From positions 832,130-896,129 of the forward strand of contig NZ_NETS01000011.1 of assembly GCF_002150035.1 (NCBI RefSeq): 64,000 nucleotides of DNA, written 5' to 3'. The notes below the pieces were generated by a model that worked only from the letters and a program-made list of their open reading frames with translations, searched no databases and was not told where the DNA came from. Shown piece by piece: positions 1 through 8,962 of the stretch. This DNA is from Leptospira venezuelensis. Lineage in GTDB: Bacteria > Spirochaetota > Leptospiria > Leptospirales > Leptospiraceae. Position 1 is the stretch's first letter, and each line of letters starts with the position of its first letter. The position numbers and the translations under genes are program-made.

Positions 1-5
1 TTTTC

Positions 6-449
6 ATGAAAATTGAGTTCACACCCGAGCAGTACGAAACCTTACTAAAATCCACTGCGATCTCCAGTTGGATGATCAATGCATTTAATGAAGGTGACGA
101 GGAATTAAATTCCTACGCAGAACTCGAGCAATACATACTTTCCTTTGCAAAAGATTTTGGGAAGCAGGAATTCGTAGATTATGATGCAGCGGATAATGTC
201 TACTTCCCTACACGTAAATTCGAAGACCAAACGGATATATTTGATATCATCTCTGATTACGATAATGAATTATTTTGGGACGAACTAATCCACAGAATGG
301 CCAGAAGAGATTTTCTACAAGAGTTTGGAGAAAATGGAGTGGCTTCTATGGCGATAGAAGAAAGGATCGAAAAGGAAGCTCCTTATATCAGTAAATACGA
401 AGAGATATTTACAAACCAAGGCCTGGAGAATATAGACATTCGTCCTTAA
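6..449 (+). CDS. Hypothetical acidic cytosolic protein, 147 aa
   Basis: I do not recognise this family. The protein is short, strongly acidic and rich in aromatic residues. It has no signal peptide or membrane segment, so it is probably cytosolic. The first ATG lies only five bases into the window, so an upstream in-frame start cannot be excluded. Its stop is three bases before the next gene's ATG, which has no Shine-Dalgarno sequence of its own. The two are therefore probably cotranscribed and translationally coupled. Confidence 0.7.
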   Translation: MKIEFTPEQYETLLKSTAISSWMINAFNEGDEELNSYAELEQYILSFAKDFGKQEFVDYDAADNVYFPTRKFEDQTDIFDIISDYDNELFWDELIHRMARRDFLQEFGENGVASMAIEERIEKEAPYISKYEEIFTNQGLENIDIRP

Positions 450-452
450 TCC

Positions 453-1796
453 ATGTTTGATCAGGAACCTTTCGGAGTTTTAGAAATTGAAAACCTTCTA
501 CCCAATTTAAGAGGAGAAGGTACATTAGGAAAAAGAAAAATAGAAATCCCTTATTCTCTTCCGGGAGATGTTTATGAAGTATACAAATTCGGAAAAAGAA
601 AAGTCTTCTATAAATGGAATCCTACTCACCTAGAAACAAGAGTATCTTCTCCTAAATGCCCAAATTTTGGAGAATGTGGTGGATGTTCAGGCCAACACCT
701 GCCCTACACTGACCAATTCATATTAAAATCCGAACCGATCTTAAAAGGATTAGAAAATTTTAATCCTATAAACAAAAACATATCTCCTGCTGAATCTTCT
801 TACACTTACCGAAACCGAATGGACTTTGCAGTATTTCCTGGGCGGACCGTTGGCCTAAGGATGTCTGGAAATTTTAGAAGGATCGTGAAAATAGAAAACT
901 GTTCTATCCAAACGGATTGGGCAAATTGCGAAATGCCTTTATTCCAAAAACTTTTGGAATGTTTTCCCGAATTGGAATACGATAGAAAAAAGGAAACAGG
1001 CTTTCTTAAATATTTCACTCTTCGTAAATCCGTTTTTAACGATGACTCCATGAGTATTCTTACATTCACAGAGGACTTCAAGAATGAAGGTCTAATGGAG
1101 CAAGTGGCAGAAAAAGCAAAAGAGATCTTAAGCGCTAAAAACATAGTATTCTGTTTTAATCGTAAAAAGGGAGAAATTTCTGCTTCGGGAGAAGCTATTG
1201 CAATCAGAGGAAATGTTTATCTGATAGAAGAAATCTGGGGGAAAAAATTCAAAATTCCTTTTGATGGATTCTTCCAACCAAATCCAAAAGAGTTCATTAA
1301 AATTTTAGAATTTATCAAATCGAAGATAAAATCAGCTGAAAATCTTGCAGACCTTTTCTGTGGGAGCGGATTTTTCTCTATTTTATTCGGGGAAAAATTT
1401 TCTAGAATATTAGGAATTGATATCATATCTTCTTCCGTATCCGCAGGTGAGGAGTTCCTACAGGAAATTTTCCCGGGCAAAAAGATAGAATTTCTGTCGT
1501 TTGATCTCTTCCACAAAAAGGGCTTGGAGAAAATGTCTTCTGCAAATCTTCCTTGGAGGGATTCAGTCGTAATTGCAGATCCACCCAGAAGTGGTCTTTC
1601 CCCCGAACTATGCGCCTTCTTAAACGCAAACCCTGTTTCCCAACTGATCTATATTTCCTGTAATCCTGAAAATCTGCTTAGAGACGCTCGTATTTTAGAA
1701 GAATCCTACCAAATGGAGGAGTTCCTACTATGCGATCCGTTTCCTCAGACTCCTCATTTGGAAGCAGTATCCATCTTCTCCCCTAAAAATCGCTGA
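453..1796 (+). CDS. TrmA/RlmD-type RNA (uracil-5)-methyltransferase
   Basis: SAM-dependent 5-methyluridine methyltransferase acting on 23S rRNA or tRNA. Residues 1-60 resemble a TRAM RNA-binding domain. Cys69, Cys75, Cys78 and Cys150 (in CPNFGECGGC and ENC) fit the family's [4Fe-4S] cluster ligands. The C-terminal half is a Rossmann methyltransferase with ADLFCGSGFF for SAM binding, IADPPRSGL, and ISCNPENL, where Cys403 is the expected nucleophile. Glu near the end (LEAVSIF) is the expected general base. Length of 447 is normal. Which uracil it methylates (RlmC, RlmD or TrmA role) cannot be decided here; the four-cysteine cluster favours RlmC/RlmD over TrmA. Confidence 0.9.
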   Translation: MFDQEPFGVLEIENLLPNLRGEGTLGKRKIEIPYSLPGDVYEVYKFGKRKVFYKWNPTHLETRVSSPKCPNFGECGGCSGQHLPYTDQFILKSEPILKGLENFNPINKNISPAESSYTYRNRMDFAVFPGRTVGLRMSGNFRRIVKIENCSIQTDWANCEMPLFQKLLECFPELEYDRKKETGFLKYFTLRKSVFNDDSMSILTFTEDFKNEGLMEQVAEKAKEILSAKNIVFCFNRKKGEISASGEAIAIRGNVYLIEEIWGKKFKIPFDGFFQPNPKEFIKILEFIKSKIKSAENLADLFCGSGFFSILFGEKFSRILGIDIISSSVSAGEEFLQEIFPGKKIEFLSFDLFHKKGLEKMSSANLPWRDSVVIADPPRSGLSPELCAFLNANPVSQLIYISCNPENLLRDARILEESYQMEEFLLCDPFPQTPHLEAVSIFSPKNR

Positions 1797-1856
1797 AGGG
1801 AATCCGATTTTCATTCGATAATAAGTACCAAAGGTATACGAAACCGACAGGTGCCC

Positions 1857-2978
1857 ATGAAACGACTTTCTACTATCATTCTATCATTCTTAATTTTGGC
1901 GGCTTGGGGCTGTAATACCGTCATCATCCGTCCTTGGAATTCACCGAACGCGCTCAAAACTTCTGAAAAGATCAGAGTTTTTTTAGGAAAGGCTGAATCT
2001 GATCTGATGATCAAAGCAGACGGAGTTATTTTTGTATATGATGTGAACGATCTTTTGATCAAACGCGCTTATGATACCGTTTCTTTAGATGCGAAGAAAT
2101 TAAAAGCGCCTATCCGTTTCGTAGCAGACAATCCTGGTTTGGAATACAAAGGAAGAAAGTTCAGAGGAGAAATTTTACTCCAACCTGATAAGAGTGGCAA
2201 CGTTCTACTTATCAACAAAGTTCCATTAGAAGAATATTTGTATTCTGTTGTTCCTTCAGAAGTTCCTGCAGGTTGGCCTACTGAGGCTTTAAAAGCGCAA
2301 GCAATCTGCTCCAGAACTTATGCAATCAGAGAAATCTTAAATAAAAAAGACACTGCTTATGATGTGGAATCCACTGTGAATTCACAAGCTTATTCAGGTA
2401 TGGCAAAAGAAAATCCGAGGACTACTCAAGCTGTTCGTGATACAGAAGGTGTTCTTGCAGTTTATGAAGATGATCCTATCCATATGTTCTTCCATTCCAA
2501 TAGCGGCGGAAGAACTGAAACTCCAGACCAAGTTTGGGGAGGAAAAAGACTTCCTTATCTAGAATCTGTTGCCTCCAGATTCGATGAAGCAGGTGATAAT
2601 TTCGTTTGGAAAGAAGTTTTAAACCAGGATAAAATGGACCAGACACTCTCTTCCTTGGGTGTAGGTTCTATCCAATCCGTCCAAGTTCTTTCCAGAACTC
2701 CCTCCGGTAGAGTGGATCTTATAGAAGTGATTGGTAAACAAGGCACTTCTAAAATTAAAGGAAAAGAATTCCGCAGTTTACTTGGAACCTCAGTGAAATC
2801 TCTTCGTTTCGGTATCAAAAGAGAAAGTGAAGGATTCCTGATCAAAGGTATGGGATCGGGTCACGGTGTAGGCTTAAGTCAATGGGGCAGTTTCGGTATG
2901 GCAAAACAAAATTTTACCTACGCAGAGATCATTCGCCATTATTACCAAGGAATTGAATTCGCTAGGATTACTAGGTAA
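1857..2978 (+). CDS. SpoIID/LytB-domain lipoprotein
   Basis: The protein carries a SpoIID/LytB domain. Diagnostic stretches are EVPAGWPTEALKAQAICSRT, the NSQAYSG segment, FFHSNSGGRTE and the C-terminal GMGSGHGVGLSQWG. In spore formers SpoIID is a peptidoglycan lytic transglycosylase; outside them the domain is usually assigned to cell-wall remodelling. The N-terminus is a lipoprotein signal ending in LAAWGC, so it should be membrane-anchored in the periplasm. I start at ATG 1857 rather than GTG 1851 because AGGTG sits just before the ATG. It stands alone on its strand between the methyltransferase and a repeat-filled gap. Confidence 0.88.
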   Translation: MKRLSTIILSFLILAAWGCNTVIIRPWNSPNALKTSEKIRVFLGKAESDLMIKADGVIFVYDVNDLLIKRAYDTVSLDAKKLKAPIRFVADNPGLEYKGRKFRGEILLQPDKSGNVLLINKVPLEEYLYSVVPSEVPAGWPTEALKAQAICSRTYAIREILNKKDTAYDVESTVNSQAYSGMAKENPRTTQAVRDTEGVLAVYEDDPIHMFFHSNSGGRTETPDQVWGGKRLPYLESVASRFDEAGDNFVWKEVLNQDKMDQTLSSLGVGSIQSVQVLSRTPSGRVDLIEVIGKQGTSKIKGKEFRSLLGTSVKSLRFGIKRESEGFLIKGMGSGHGVGLSQWGSFGMAKQNFTYAEIIRHYYQGIEFARITR

Positions 2979-3300
2979 GAGACACGGAGTTTCGCACAGA
3001 GGGCACTGAGAACACAGAGCTGCAAAGATTCCCACGCAGAGACGCTGAGCCGCAGAGAGAAAGTCAGGAAGGTTTTTGTAGCGGTGTTGGAATTCCTACA
3101 ATTCCCTTTATCTCCGTGCCTCTGCGTGAAAAAACTTTGTGTTCTTTACGAACTCAGTGCGAAGTTTCCGTTTGTCTTCAAACTTATTTTAAATCTATAA
3201 AACCATTATATAATCTAACAACCTATCTCTCCAGCTCCGCGTCTTCGCGCCTCTGTGTGAAAACCACCCTTCTTTTCCTTGCATGATCTCCTAGAGAAAA
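2979..3300. repeat. Imperfect inverted repeat, CAC(G/A)GAG-type dispersed element, copy 1
   Basis: This gene-free stretch of about 330 bases is built from variants of CGCAGAGACGCTGAG on the left and their complement (CTCCGTGCCTCTGCGTG, CGCGCCTCTGTGTG) on the right. The transcript or single strand could fold into a long imperfect hairpin. It begins at the stop codon of the SpoIID gene. A second element of the same vocabulary lies at 40371-40545, also starting at a stop codon. No ORF is convincing here. Confidence 0.75.
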
Positions 3301-3312
3301 CAAAATAGGATC

Positions 3313-4020
3313 ATGTCGAATCCGACAAACAAGATCCTAATCAAAAATCTAACCAAGTCCTATATAAACGGAAAACAAAATGTTCCAGTCCTGAAAGGGA
3401 TCAATTTAGATGTAGCAGATACTTTTCTAACTTTGATGGGCCCATCCGGTTCGGGTAAATCCACATTTTTAAATATCCTATCCGGAATCGACCAAGCAGA
3501 TTCTGGAGAAGTTTGGATCGGCGGTAAAAACCTAAGCAATTTTACGGAACAAGAGCTTACAGAATATCGCAGGAACGAAACTGGGATCATCTTCCAATTC
3601 TTTCATCTTCTTCCTTATTTAAGTGCTTTGGAAAATGTAGCCTTACCTCTTTATATCTCAGGTTTAGGAAAATCTAAGGCAAGGGAAATCGCAAAAGAAG
3701 CTTTGGAGAAGGTTGATCTTACTCATAGATTCAAACATAAACCCGATGAACTTTCCGGTGGTGAACAACAGAGAGTCGCAATTGCAAGAGCACTCGCAAA
3801 ACGACCAAGTATCGTTTTGGCAGACGAACCTACTGGAAATTTAGATACATATCACGCTCATAAAATTTTGGATCTTCTATTGGAGTTACAAGAGAAGGAA
3901 AAGTTTTCCCTATTCATAGTCACTCATGATAGAGAGATCGGAGAAAAAGGAAAAATCCGACTCAAGATGCAAGACGGACTCATTTTACCGGAACAAAATC
4001 CTGCTCTTGGTCTTGTATGA
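3313..4020 (+). CDS. ABC transporter ATP-binding protein, LolD/MacB type
   Basis: ATPase subunit of an envelope exporter. Visible motifs are Walker A GPSGSGKST, the Q-loop IFQFFHLLP, signature LSGGEQQRVAIARAL, Walker B IVLADEP followed by TGNLD, and switch histidine FIVTHD. Insertions and length (235 aa) match the LolD/MacB/FtsE-like class that partners with FtsX-fold permeases. The downstream permease starts inside its stop codon (ATGA overlap), so the two form one complex. Substrate is unknown; lipoprotein release or another outer-membrane-directed cargo is plausible. Confidence 0.92.
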   Translation: MSNPTNKILIKNLTKSYINGKQNVPVLKGINLDVADTFLTLMGPSGSGKSTFLNILSGIDQADSGEVWIGGKNLSNFTEQELTEYRRNETGIIFQFFHLLPYLSALENVALPLYISGLGKSKAREIAKEALEKVDLTHRFKHKPDELSGGEQQRVAIARALAKRPSIVLADEPTGNLDTYHAHKILDLLLELQEKEKFSLFIVTHDREIGEKGKIRLKMQDGLILPEQNPALGLV

Positions 4021-6524
4021 ATTTATACTTCTTATTCTTATACGAATATTTTAAGTCTCATCTTCCCAGATTCATATTTGCACTTTTAGGAATTTCCTTG
4101 GGTGTAGGCTTGTTCCTATCCACTACTAGCAACGCAAACAAAGCAGAAAAATCTCTAGTCGATTTCTCTATGGGATACTTAAAGGGAGATTTTAATCTAA
4201 AAATTTCTCCGGCCCGACCGGGACAAAGCCTAGATTGGAAAATCCTGTCAGAAATAAATTCTCATCCGGACCTAAGGAATATTTCCGCAGTTAGACCTAG
4301 GATACAACAAGAGGGAATTTCCTCGGACAATCTAAGAGTTCTATATATGGGAATGGATTTGACCAAAGAACATTTGGGAATTCCTTTAAAAGAAGGCACA
4401 GGCTCTGAATCCTCTGGTCCATTAGAAAAAACGTATGTATCTAAATCCTTGGCTGAAAAATTCAAAGGGGCACCATTTACTCTTCTTCTGAATGGAAAAA
4501 ACTGGGAGTTTAAGGATTATACGCCGGTGGATATGGAAGGCGGTTTTCTGATCATTGAAGACATTTCATTAATCCAAGAAAAACTCTTAGATATAAAAGG
4601 AGCAGATTATCTTCTTTTAAAATCTTCTAATCCGAATCTTTCGCAAATAAAAGAAAATTTGCAAAAGGTTCTAGGATCGAATGTCAAAATAGAAACTTCA
4701 GAAGAAATCCAAGAAAAATCTGCAAATGCTCTTCGTTCTTTTCAGTTAAATCTTCTGATCATTTCTTTTATCTCTCTATTGATCGCATTCTTCATGGTTT
4801 CTAATACCATGACTGGTTTGTATTTGAGTAGAGAAAGAGAACTCGGGATCTTAAGAACATTAGGACTGGATGTAAGATCTTCTATTTTTCTTTTTCTAAG
4901 TCAGTCCGTTTTGTTAGGAAGTATAGGAACCGTTTTAGGGATTATATTCGGTATATTCTTCTCTGGTTTAGATTTTTTCCGTCCTGAATCAGGTCTTGTT
5001 GATAAAAACTTATTATCAACTTATAGTTCTATTTCTCTCTCCGACTTGGGCCTGGCTGCAGGGCTTGGTATCCTGGGTTCTGTAATTTCTTCTGTCTATC
5101 CTGCGATCCGAGCTGGAAAAGTCCCTCCCCTTTCTATACTCAGAGATTCTCAAAAAGAAAAAGGGAAGATCCCAAATTCCAGACTAGCGATTTATGGAGG
5201 GATCATATTTTTCGCTTCTTTAGGGATTTCTAATCTACCTTCTCCTTGGAAACTTCCACTTCCCGGTTTATTGGGTGTAGGAGGTGTGACAATTGGGATC
5301 ACATTCGCTTTTCCTTATTTACTGTCTTTATTTAGTTCTCGAGTTTCCAAAATCCTGGATAGAAGTGATAAAAGTTTTCCGTTTTTCGGAATAGGCCTAG
5401 AAGAATTAAAAGAAAATCCAGGAAGGAATACTTTGACTGCCGCGACTGTAATGCTTGCAGTCTCCTTGGTTTTATGTCTGACCATTCTGACCGACAGTTA
5501 CAAAAAATCCCTAAATGATTGGGTGGATTCAGAATATCCTTCGGATTTTACGATCATCAACGATCGATTCTTTCATTCGGGGATACACGGTGGAGTTCCT
5601 AAGGATCTTCCGGAAAAGATCAGAGAGCTTGGGGTCAGCTCTTATCTGGATGGATTTTTAGTGAATACTTCTTTCGAGACTGACAAAGGAAACTTTATCA
5701 TTCATGCTTATGATTTTTCAGTCTACAGAAACAAACAGGAAAGAATAGAAAATGAAGTAAAAGAAGAAACGGATGTTTTAATTTCTTCTAATATGGCACA
5801 TTTGAAAAAACTGAAGGTTGGAGATGTTTTAGTAGCTCAAACTCCTTTTGGTAAGAAAAATTTTCATATCAAAGGAATTAAAGAACATTTCTTTTCGGAA
5901 AAAGGAACCGTGATGATGGATATTCGTTCCTACGAAAAAAATTTCGAATTCAAGACGATTAACTCTATTAAACTTTTCTTAAAAAAGGAATATTCTGACC
6001 CGTCCGGGATAGAATATTCTAAAAAGAAAATTTTAGATTTTCTGAAATCGGATCAAGAATATAAAGATCTGATCTTACTTGATTCTGCACAACTAAGAGA
6101 AATCTATCTTTACGAGATCAATAAAGTATTTAGAGTTTTGGATTCTCTTAAGGCGACAGCAATTCTGATCTCAGTGATTTCTCTACTTTCTTCTCTTGTT
6201 CATACACTTTACGATAAACGTAAGATACTCGGGCTTCTCAAATATTTGGGAGCTTCCCAGGACCAACTTGGCATTATCCTCAAAACAGAATCGGTTTATC
6301 TGACAGGATTTGGAGCATTCTTCGGGATTATCTCTTCTCTAATAATGTCTCCGATCATTCTTTATGTGGTGAATAAGAACGCGTTCGGCTGGACACTAAC
6401 CTTTTCATTTTTGCCCGAAACCCCGATCCTAATTCTATTTTTTGCGCCTGTCTTAGGTTGGATTTCCGCGGTATATCCTCTGCATTTATTGAGAAAAATG
6501 AGCTTCCAGCTTAGTCCGGAATGA
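4017..6524 (+). CDS. FtsX-family ABC transporter permease, duplicated domain, 835 aa
   Basis: Large permease with two FtsX-like transmembrane blocks. A single helix near residues 17-38 is followed by an extracytoplasmic domain, then helices around 240-380. A second copy has its single helix near 480, a second periplasmic domain, and final helices around 700-830. The stretch RERELGILRTLGLD and its echo DKRKILGLLKYLGAS are the characteristic cytoplasmic loops of both halves. Two-in-one permeases of about 800 aa usually work with a single ATPase dimer, here the overlapping upstream gene. Probably moves lipids or lipoproteins across the periplasm. Confidence 0.88.
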   Translation: MNLYFLFLYEYFKSHLPRFIFALLGISLGVGLFLSTTSNANKAEKSLVDFSMGYLKGDFNLKISPARPGQSLDWKILSEINSHPDLRNISAVRPRIQQEGISSDNLRVLYMGMDLTKEHLGIPLKEGTGSESSGPLEKTYVSKSLAEKFKGAPFTLLLNGKNWEFKDYTPVDMEGGFLIIEDISLIQEKLLDIKGADYLLLKSSNPNLSQIKENLQKVLGSNVKIETSEEIQEKSANALRSFQLNLLIISFISLLIAFFMVSNTMTGLYLSRERELGILRTLGLDVRSSIFLFLSQSVLLGSIGTVLGIIFGIFFSGLDFFRPESGLVDKNLLSTYSSISLSDLGLAAGLGILGSVISSVYPAIRAGKVPPLSILRDSQKEKGKIPNSRLAIYGGIIFFASLGISNLPSPWKLPLPGLLGVGGVTIGITFAFPYLLSLFSSRVSKILDRSDKSFPFFGIGLEELKENPGRNTLTAATVMLAVSLVLCLTILTDSYKKSLNDWVDSEYPSDFTIINDRFFHSGIHGGVPKDLPEKIRELGVSSYLDGFLVNTSFETDKGNFIIHAYDFSVYRNKQERIENEVKEETDVLISSNMAHLKKLKVGDVLVAQTPFGKKNFHIKGIKEHFFSEKGTVMMDIRSYEKNFEFKTINSIKLFLKKEYSDPSGIEYSKKKILDFLKSDQEYKDLILLDSAQLREIYLYEINKVFRVLDSLKATAILISVISLLSSLVHTLYDKRKILGLLKYLGASQDQLGIILKTESVYLTGFGAFFGIISSLIMSPIILYVVNKNAFGWTLTFSFLPETPILILFFAPVLGWISAVYPLHLLRKMSFQLSPE

Positions 6525-6573
6525 GGAAAACTATCTTGATTCCTAACTAGCCCGGAAGTAAGTTATTCCTTCG

Positions 6574-7524
6574 ATGGCTACTCAGCTTGAAATCGCACTG
6601 GAACTTGCGGAAGAGATCAAAAAGATCAACCAGCAAGAAGACAATCGTATCCCTACTTCTGATTCTTTTTTGAAAGATATGATTGCATTCTTCTCCAGGG
6701 ATGTTCATGAGATCAGAGAAACCCTGGAAATGCTCCGGGAAGCAAAATATCTTTTCATCATCAAGATCGTTCTTCCGGAACAGTCTAAAAATTCTAGGGA
6801 CCAAGACCAGGGAGTAGACGCTTATATTTACGCAGACCTAAAGATCGTGAACGAGTTAAAAGGTTTTGCGGAAAAAAAACTAGAGAAGGCCTACGAAGCC
6901 ACTTATTACAAAAGAAAATCTCCCTTTCAGATTACTAGAGAATTATTTCCTAAGATAAAAGAGCATAATAATACTCCTTTGGGAAGATTTATCAACATCG
7001 CAGTGATGCTGGAAGAATACCAGAGGGTTCTTACTGCTGCCCCGAATGATTACGATGATAATAGACGTAGAAATTATTTATCAGAGTTATTGGAAAGAAA
7101 CGGAACTCCAGTTACTGTCGCGAGAGATATTCCGGATTATGAGATCACTTCTTTGGGCGGAGGAGGAAGTTCTCCCTTAGGTTTTAAAAGAGCAGCCGAT
7201 GCTGTTGCGTCTAACGAAGTCTCTTTTAATCCAAAAAGCCCTTGGTCCAGGCTTACTTCTAAATTTTCTGCTGAGTTTTTAATCCGTATTCATTTGAGAA
7301 AATATGAATTCGATACAGTGCGTAAACTTATCTTAGGTGGAAAGTTAGTAAACTTTGATGATCTGAAATATGTTAGAGATAGTATCCAAACCATGGAAAA
7401 CCATATACATCTGGATCCTATCTTACAAAATTTTACGGAAGAAATGACTGAACTTAGAAGACTTGCTCAGAAAAAGATGAATATCCTGAAAGGTATCACC
7501 AATTCAGGATCTATCCAAAATTAA
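6574..7524 (+). CDS. Hypothetical cytosolic protein, 316 aa
   Basis: I do not recognise this family. It is soluble, charged and mostly helical by composition, with no signal peptide. The first 60 residues (MATQLEIALELAEEIKK... LREAKYLFII) have the rhythm of a winged-helix-like module, and a glycine/serine-rich linker lies near residue 192. The rest shows no catalytic motif. It starts 49 bases after the ABC permease and may be in the same transcript. Its 3' end overlaps the convergent membrane protein gene by 14 bases. Confidence 0.72.
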   Translation: MATQLEIALELAEEIKKINQQEDNRIPTSDSFLKDMIAFFSRDVHEIRETLEMLREAKYLFIIKIVLPEQSKNSRDQDQGVDAYIYADLKIVNELKGFAEKKLEKAYEATYYKRKSPFQITRELFPKIKEHNNTPLGRFINIAVMLEEYQRVLTAAPNDYDDNRRRNYLSELLERNGTPVTVARDIPDYEITSLGGGGSSPLGFKRAADAVASNEVSFNPKSPWSRLTSKFSAEFLIRIHLRKYEFDTVRKLILGGKLVNFDDLKYVRDSIQTMENHIHLDPILQNFTEEMTELRRLAQKKMNILKGITNSGSIQN

Positions 7525-8230
7525 TCCATTCGAAATATCGAGCTAATAAAACGATCAAAAGTACTACTAATATAAAGATATAACGTCTTCTCGCAGAATA
7601 TCCTGTGTCCATTCTATCCTTAGGAAAATAGATCAGGAACAAAAGTGCATTCGCTACAAATACAATAAAGAGTGCATCTTGTTTTTCTTTCCAGTATCCG
7701 CTCCCGAAAGCGATTGCCGCTCCTAATGAAGGCAGAAATGCTAACAGAGTTTTCCAACTGAGAACTTTTATATCTTCTTCAAAAATTTTCGCCTTTTTGC
7801 CGGACTTCTTCTCCAGTTCACTTAAGAACTGATCCATATTTTCCAAATTTAATATTGGGATATAAGTTCCTTGTTTGGATATGAGAAGAATCCTTTCGTA
7901 ACCTCTGAATCTATCCTTTTCGATACTTTCCAGATCACGGAATTTGAACTCCATACATTGGCCTTTCGCATTCCATTGTTTTAAAGAAGAAGAGTCCAAT
8001 TCTACTTTTGCACCTTCTAATACTTTTAACTGTCTTCTATAATTTTTTAAAAGAAGAAGTATAAGTACTCCGCTCAATAACAGATACATGGATAGAAATG
8101 CAGATCTTTTGTCCAATTCCACCTGAACAAAACTAACGCCTATAAATATTACGAAAACTGAAAGCACGAGTCCGGTGCGGATCAGTAGTTTTTTCTTAAA
8201 AACAGGAGAATCGTATTGAAATACGGACAT
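7511..8230 (-). CDS. Hypothetical four-helix membrane protein, 239 aa
   Basis: Two transmembrane helices (about residues 14-35 and 44-62) are followed by a soluble domain of about 90 residues and two or three C-terminal helices (about 160-235). The soluble part alternates short beta-like stretches in a way reminiscent of a bacterial PH domain; that is a guess from pattern only. Its ATG overlaps the pyrE stop codon by one base (TAATG), so it is translated with pyrE, but nothing ties it to pyrimidine synthesis. Confidence 0.75.
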   Translation of the reverse strand: MSVFQYDSPVFKKKLLIRTGLVLSVFVIFIGVSFVQVELDKRSAFLSMYLLLSGVLILLLLKNYRRQLKVLEGAKVELDSSSLKQWNAKGQCMEFKFRDLESIEKDRFRGYERILLISKQGTYIPILNLENMDQFLSELEKKSGKKAKIFEEDIKVLSWKTLLAFLPSLGAAIAFGSGYWKEKQDALFIVFVANALLFLIYFPKDRMDTGYSARRRYIFILVVLLIVLLARYFEWINFG

Positions 8231-8787
8231 TAGTCTAAACTTCCGAATTCAGATTTTTTAAATAAAGGGAAAACCTTGATCCCTTCTTCTTCGATTGCTT
8301 TTCTGCCACCTTCTTCTCTGTCCAAAATACAGATACAGGCAGTGACTTCTAATCCTGCATCTCTCAAACTTTTGATCGCTTGCAAGGTAGAACCTCCAGT
8401 AGTGATCACGTCATCCACTACCACGCAGGATTTCACCGCGTTTACCCCACCCTCTACCAAATTTTTGGTGCCATGCTCCTTGGCTTGTTTTCTCACGATG
8501 AGCGGAAATACGTTCTTGGATTGTTTGCGGTATTCTAAGGATATTCCGAAACAGATAGGATCTGCTCCCATTGTAAGACCGCCAAACGCCTCTTCTCCAG
8601 CCAGACCGGATTCTGGGAGGTGTTTTTCCACAATATACTTACAAAGTAATTCTAATCTTTGCGGATGGAGAGTGATTTCCTTACAATTAAAATAATGCCT
8701 GGATTTTCTACCACTGGCCAGTGTGAACGGTTCCTCTCGGAAACGATAGGCGTGGGTTTGAATGAGTTGAAACAATTCTTCCCTCAA
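8230..8787 (-). CDS. pyrE: Orotate phosphoribosyltransferase PyrE
   Basis: Transfers ribose-5-phosphate from PRPP to orotate, giving OMP in de novo pyrimidine synthesis in the cytosol. The PRPP-binding signature CVVVDDVITTGGST is intact. ASGRKSRHYFNCK near the N-terminus and GLTMGADPI are also typical of OPRTase. The length of 185 aa is usual for the short bacterial form. It is the first gene of a two-gene minus-strand unit with the membrane protein downstream. No other pyr gene lies nearby. Confidence 0.92.
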   Translation of the reverse strand: MREELFQLIQTHAYRFREEPFTLASGRKSRHYFNCKEITLHPQRLELLCKYIVEKHLPESGLAGEEAFGGLTMGADPICFGISLEYRKQSKNVFPLIVRKQAKEHGTKNLVEGGVNAVKSCVVVDDVITTGGSTLQAIKSLRDAGLEVTACICILDREEGGRKAIEEEGIKVFPLFKKSEFGSLD

Positions 8788-8962
8788 AGCGGATCTCCCT
8801 CGGACATTGCCCGGAATCCCATGATAGTAGGAACTCCTCAGGAAAAAACAGATTTTTGAGCTGGATCGGAGCCTCAGGGAAAAATTCTAAATTTCTGAAT
8901 TTTTTCGCAACCTGGGCCCTTGATTCTGCTCTTATCAGAAAAACCAAGACGGGAAAGCCGAC

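Noticed and set aside
2979..3300. CRISPR array
   Set aside because: The repeats are irregular in spacing and sequence, are inverted rather than direct, and no cas gene is present.
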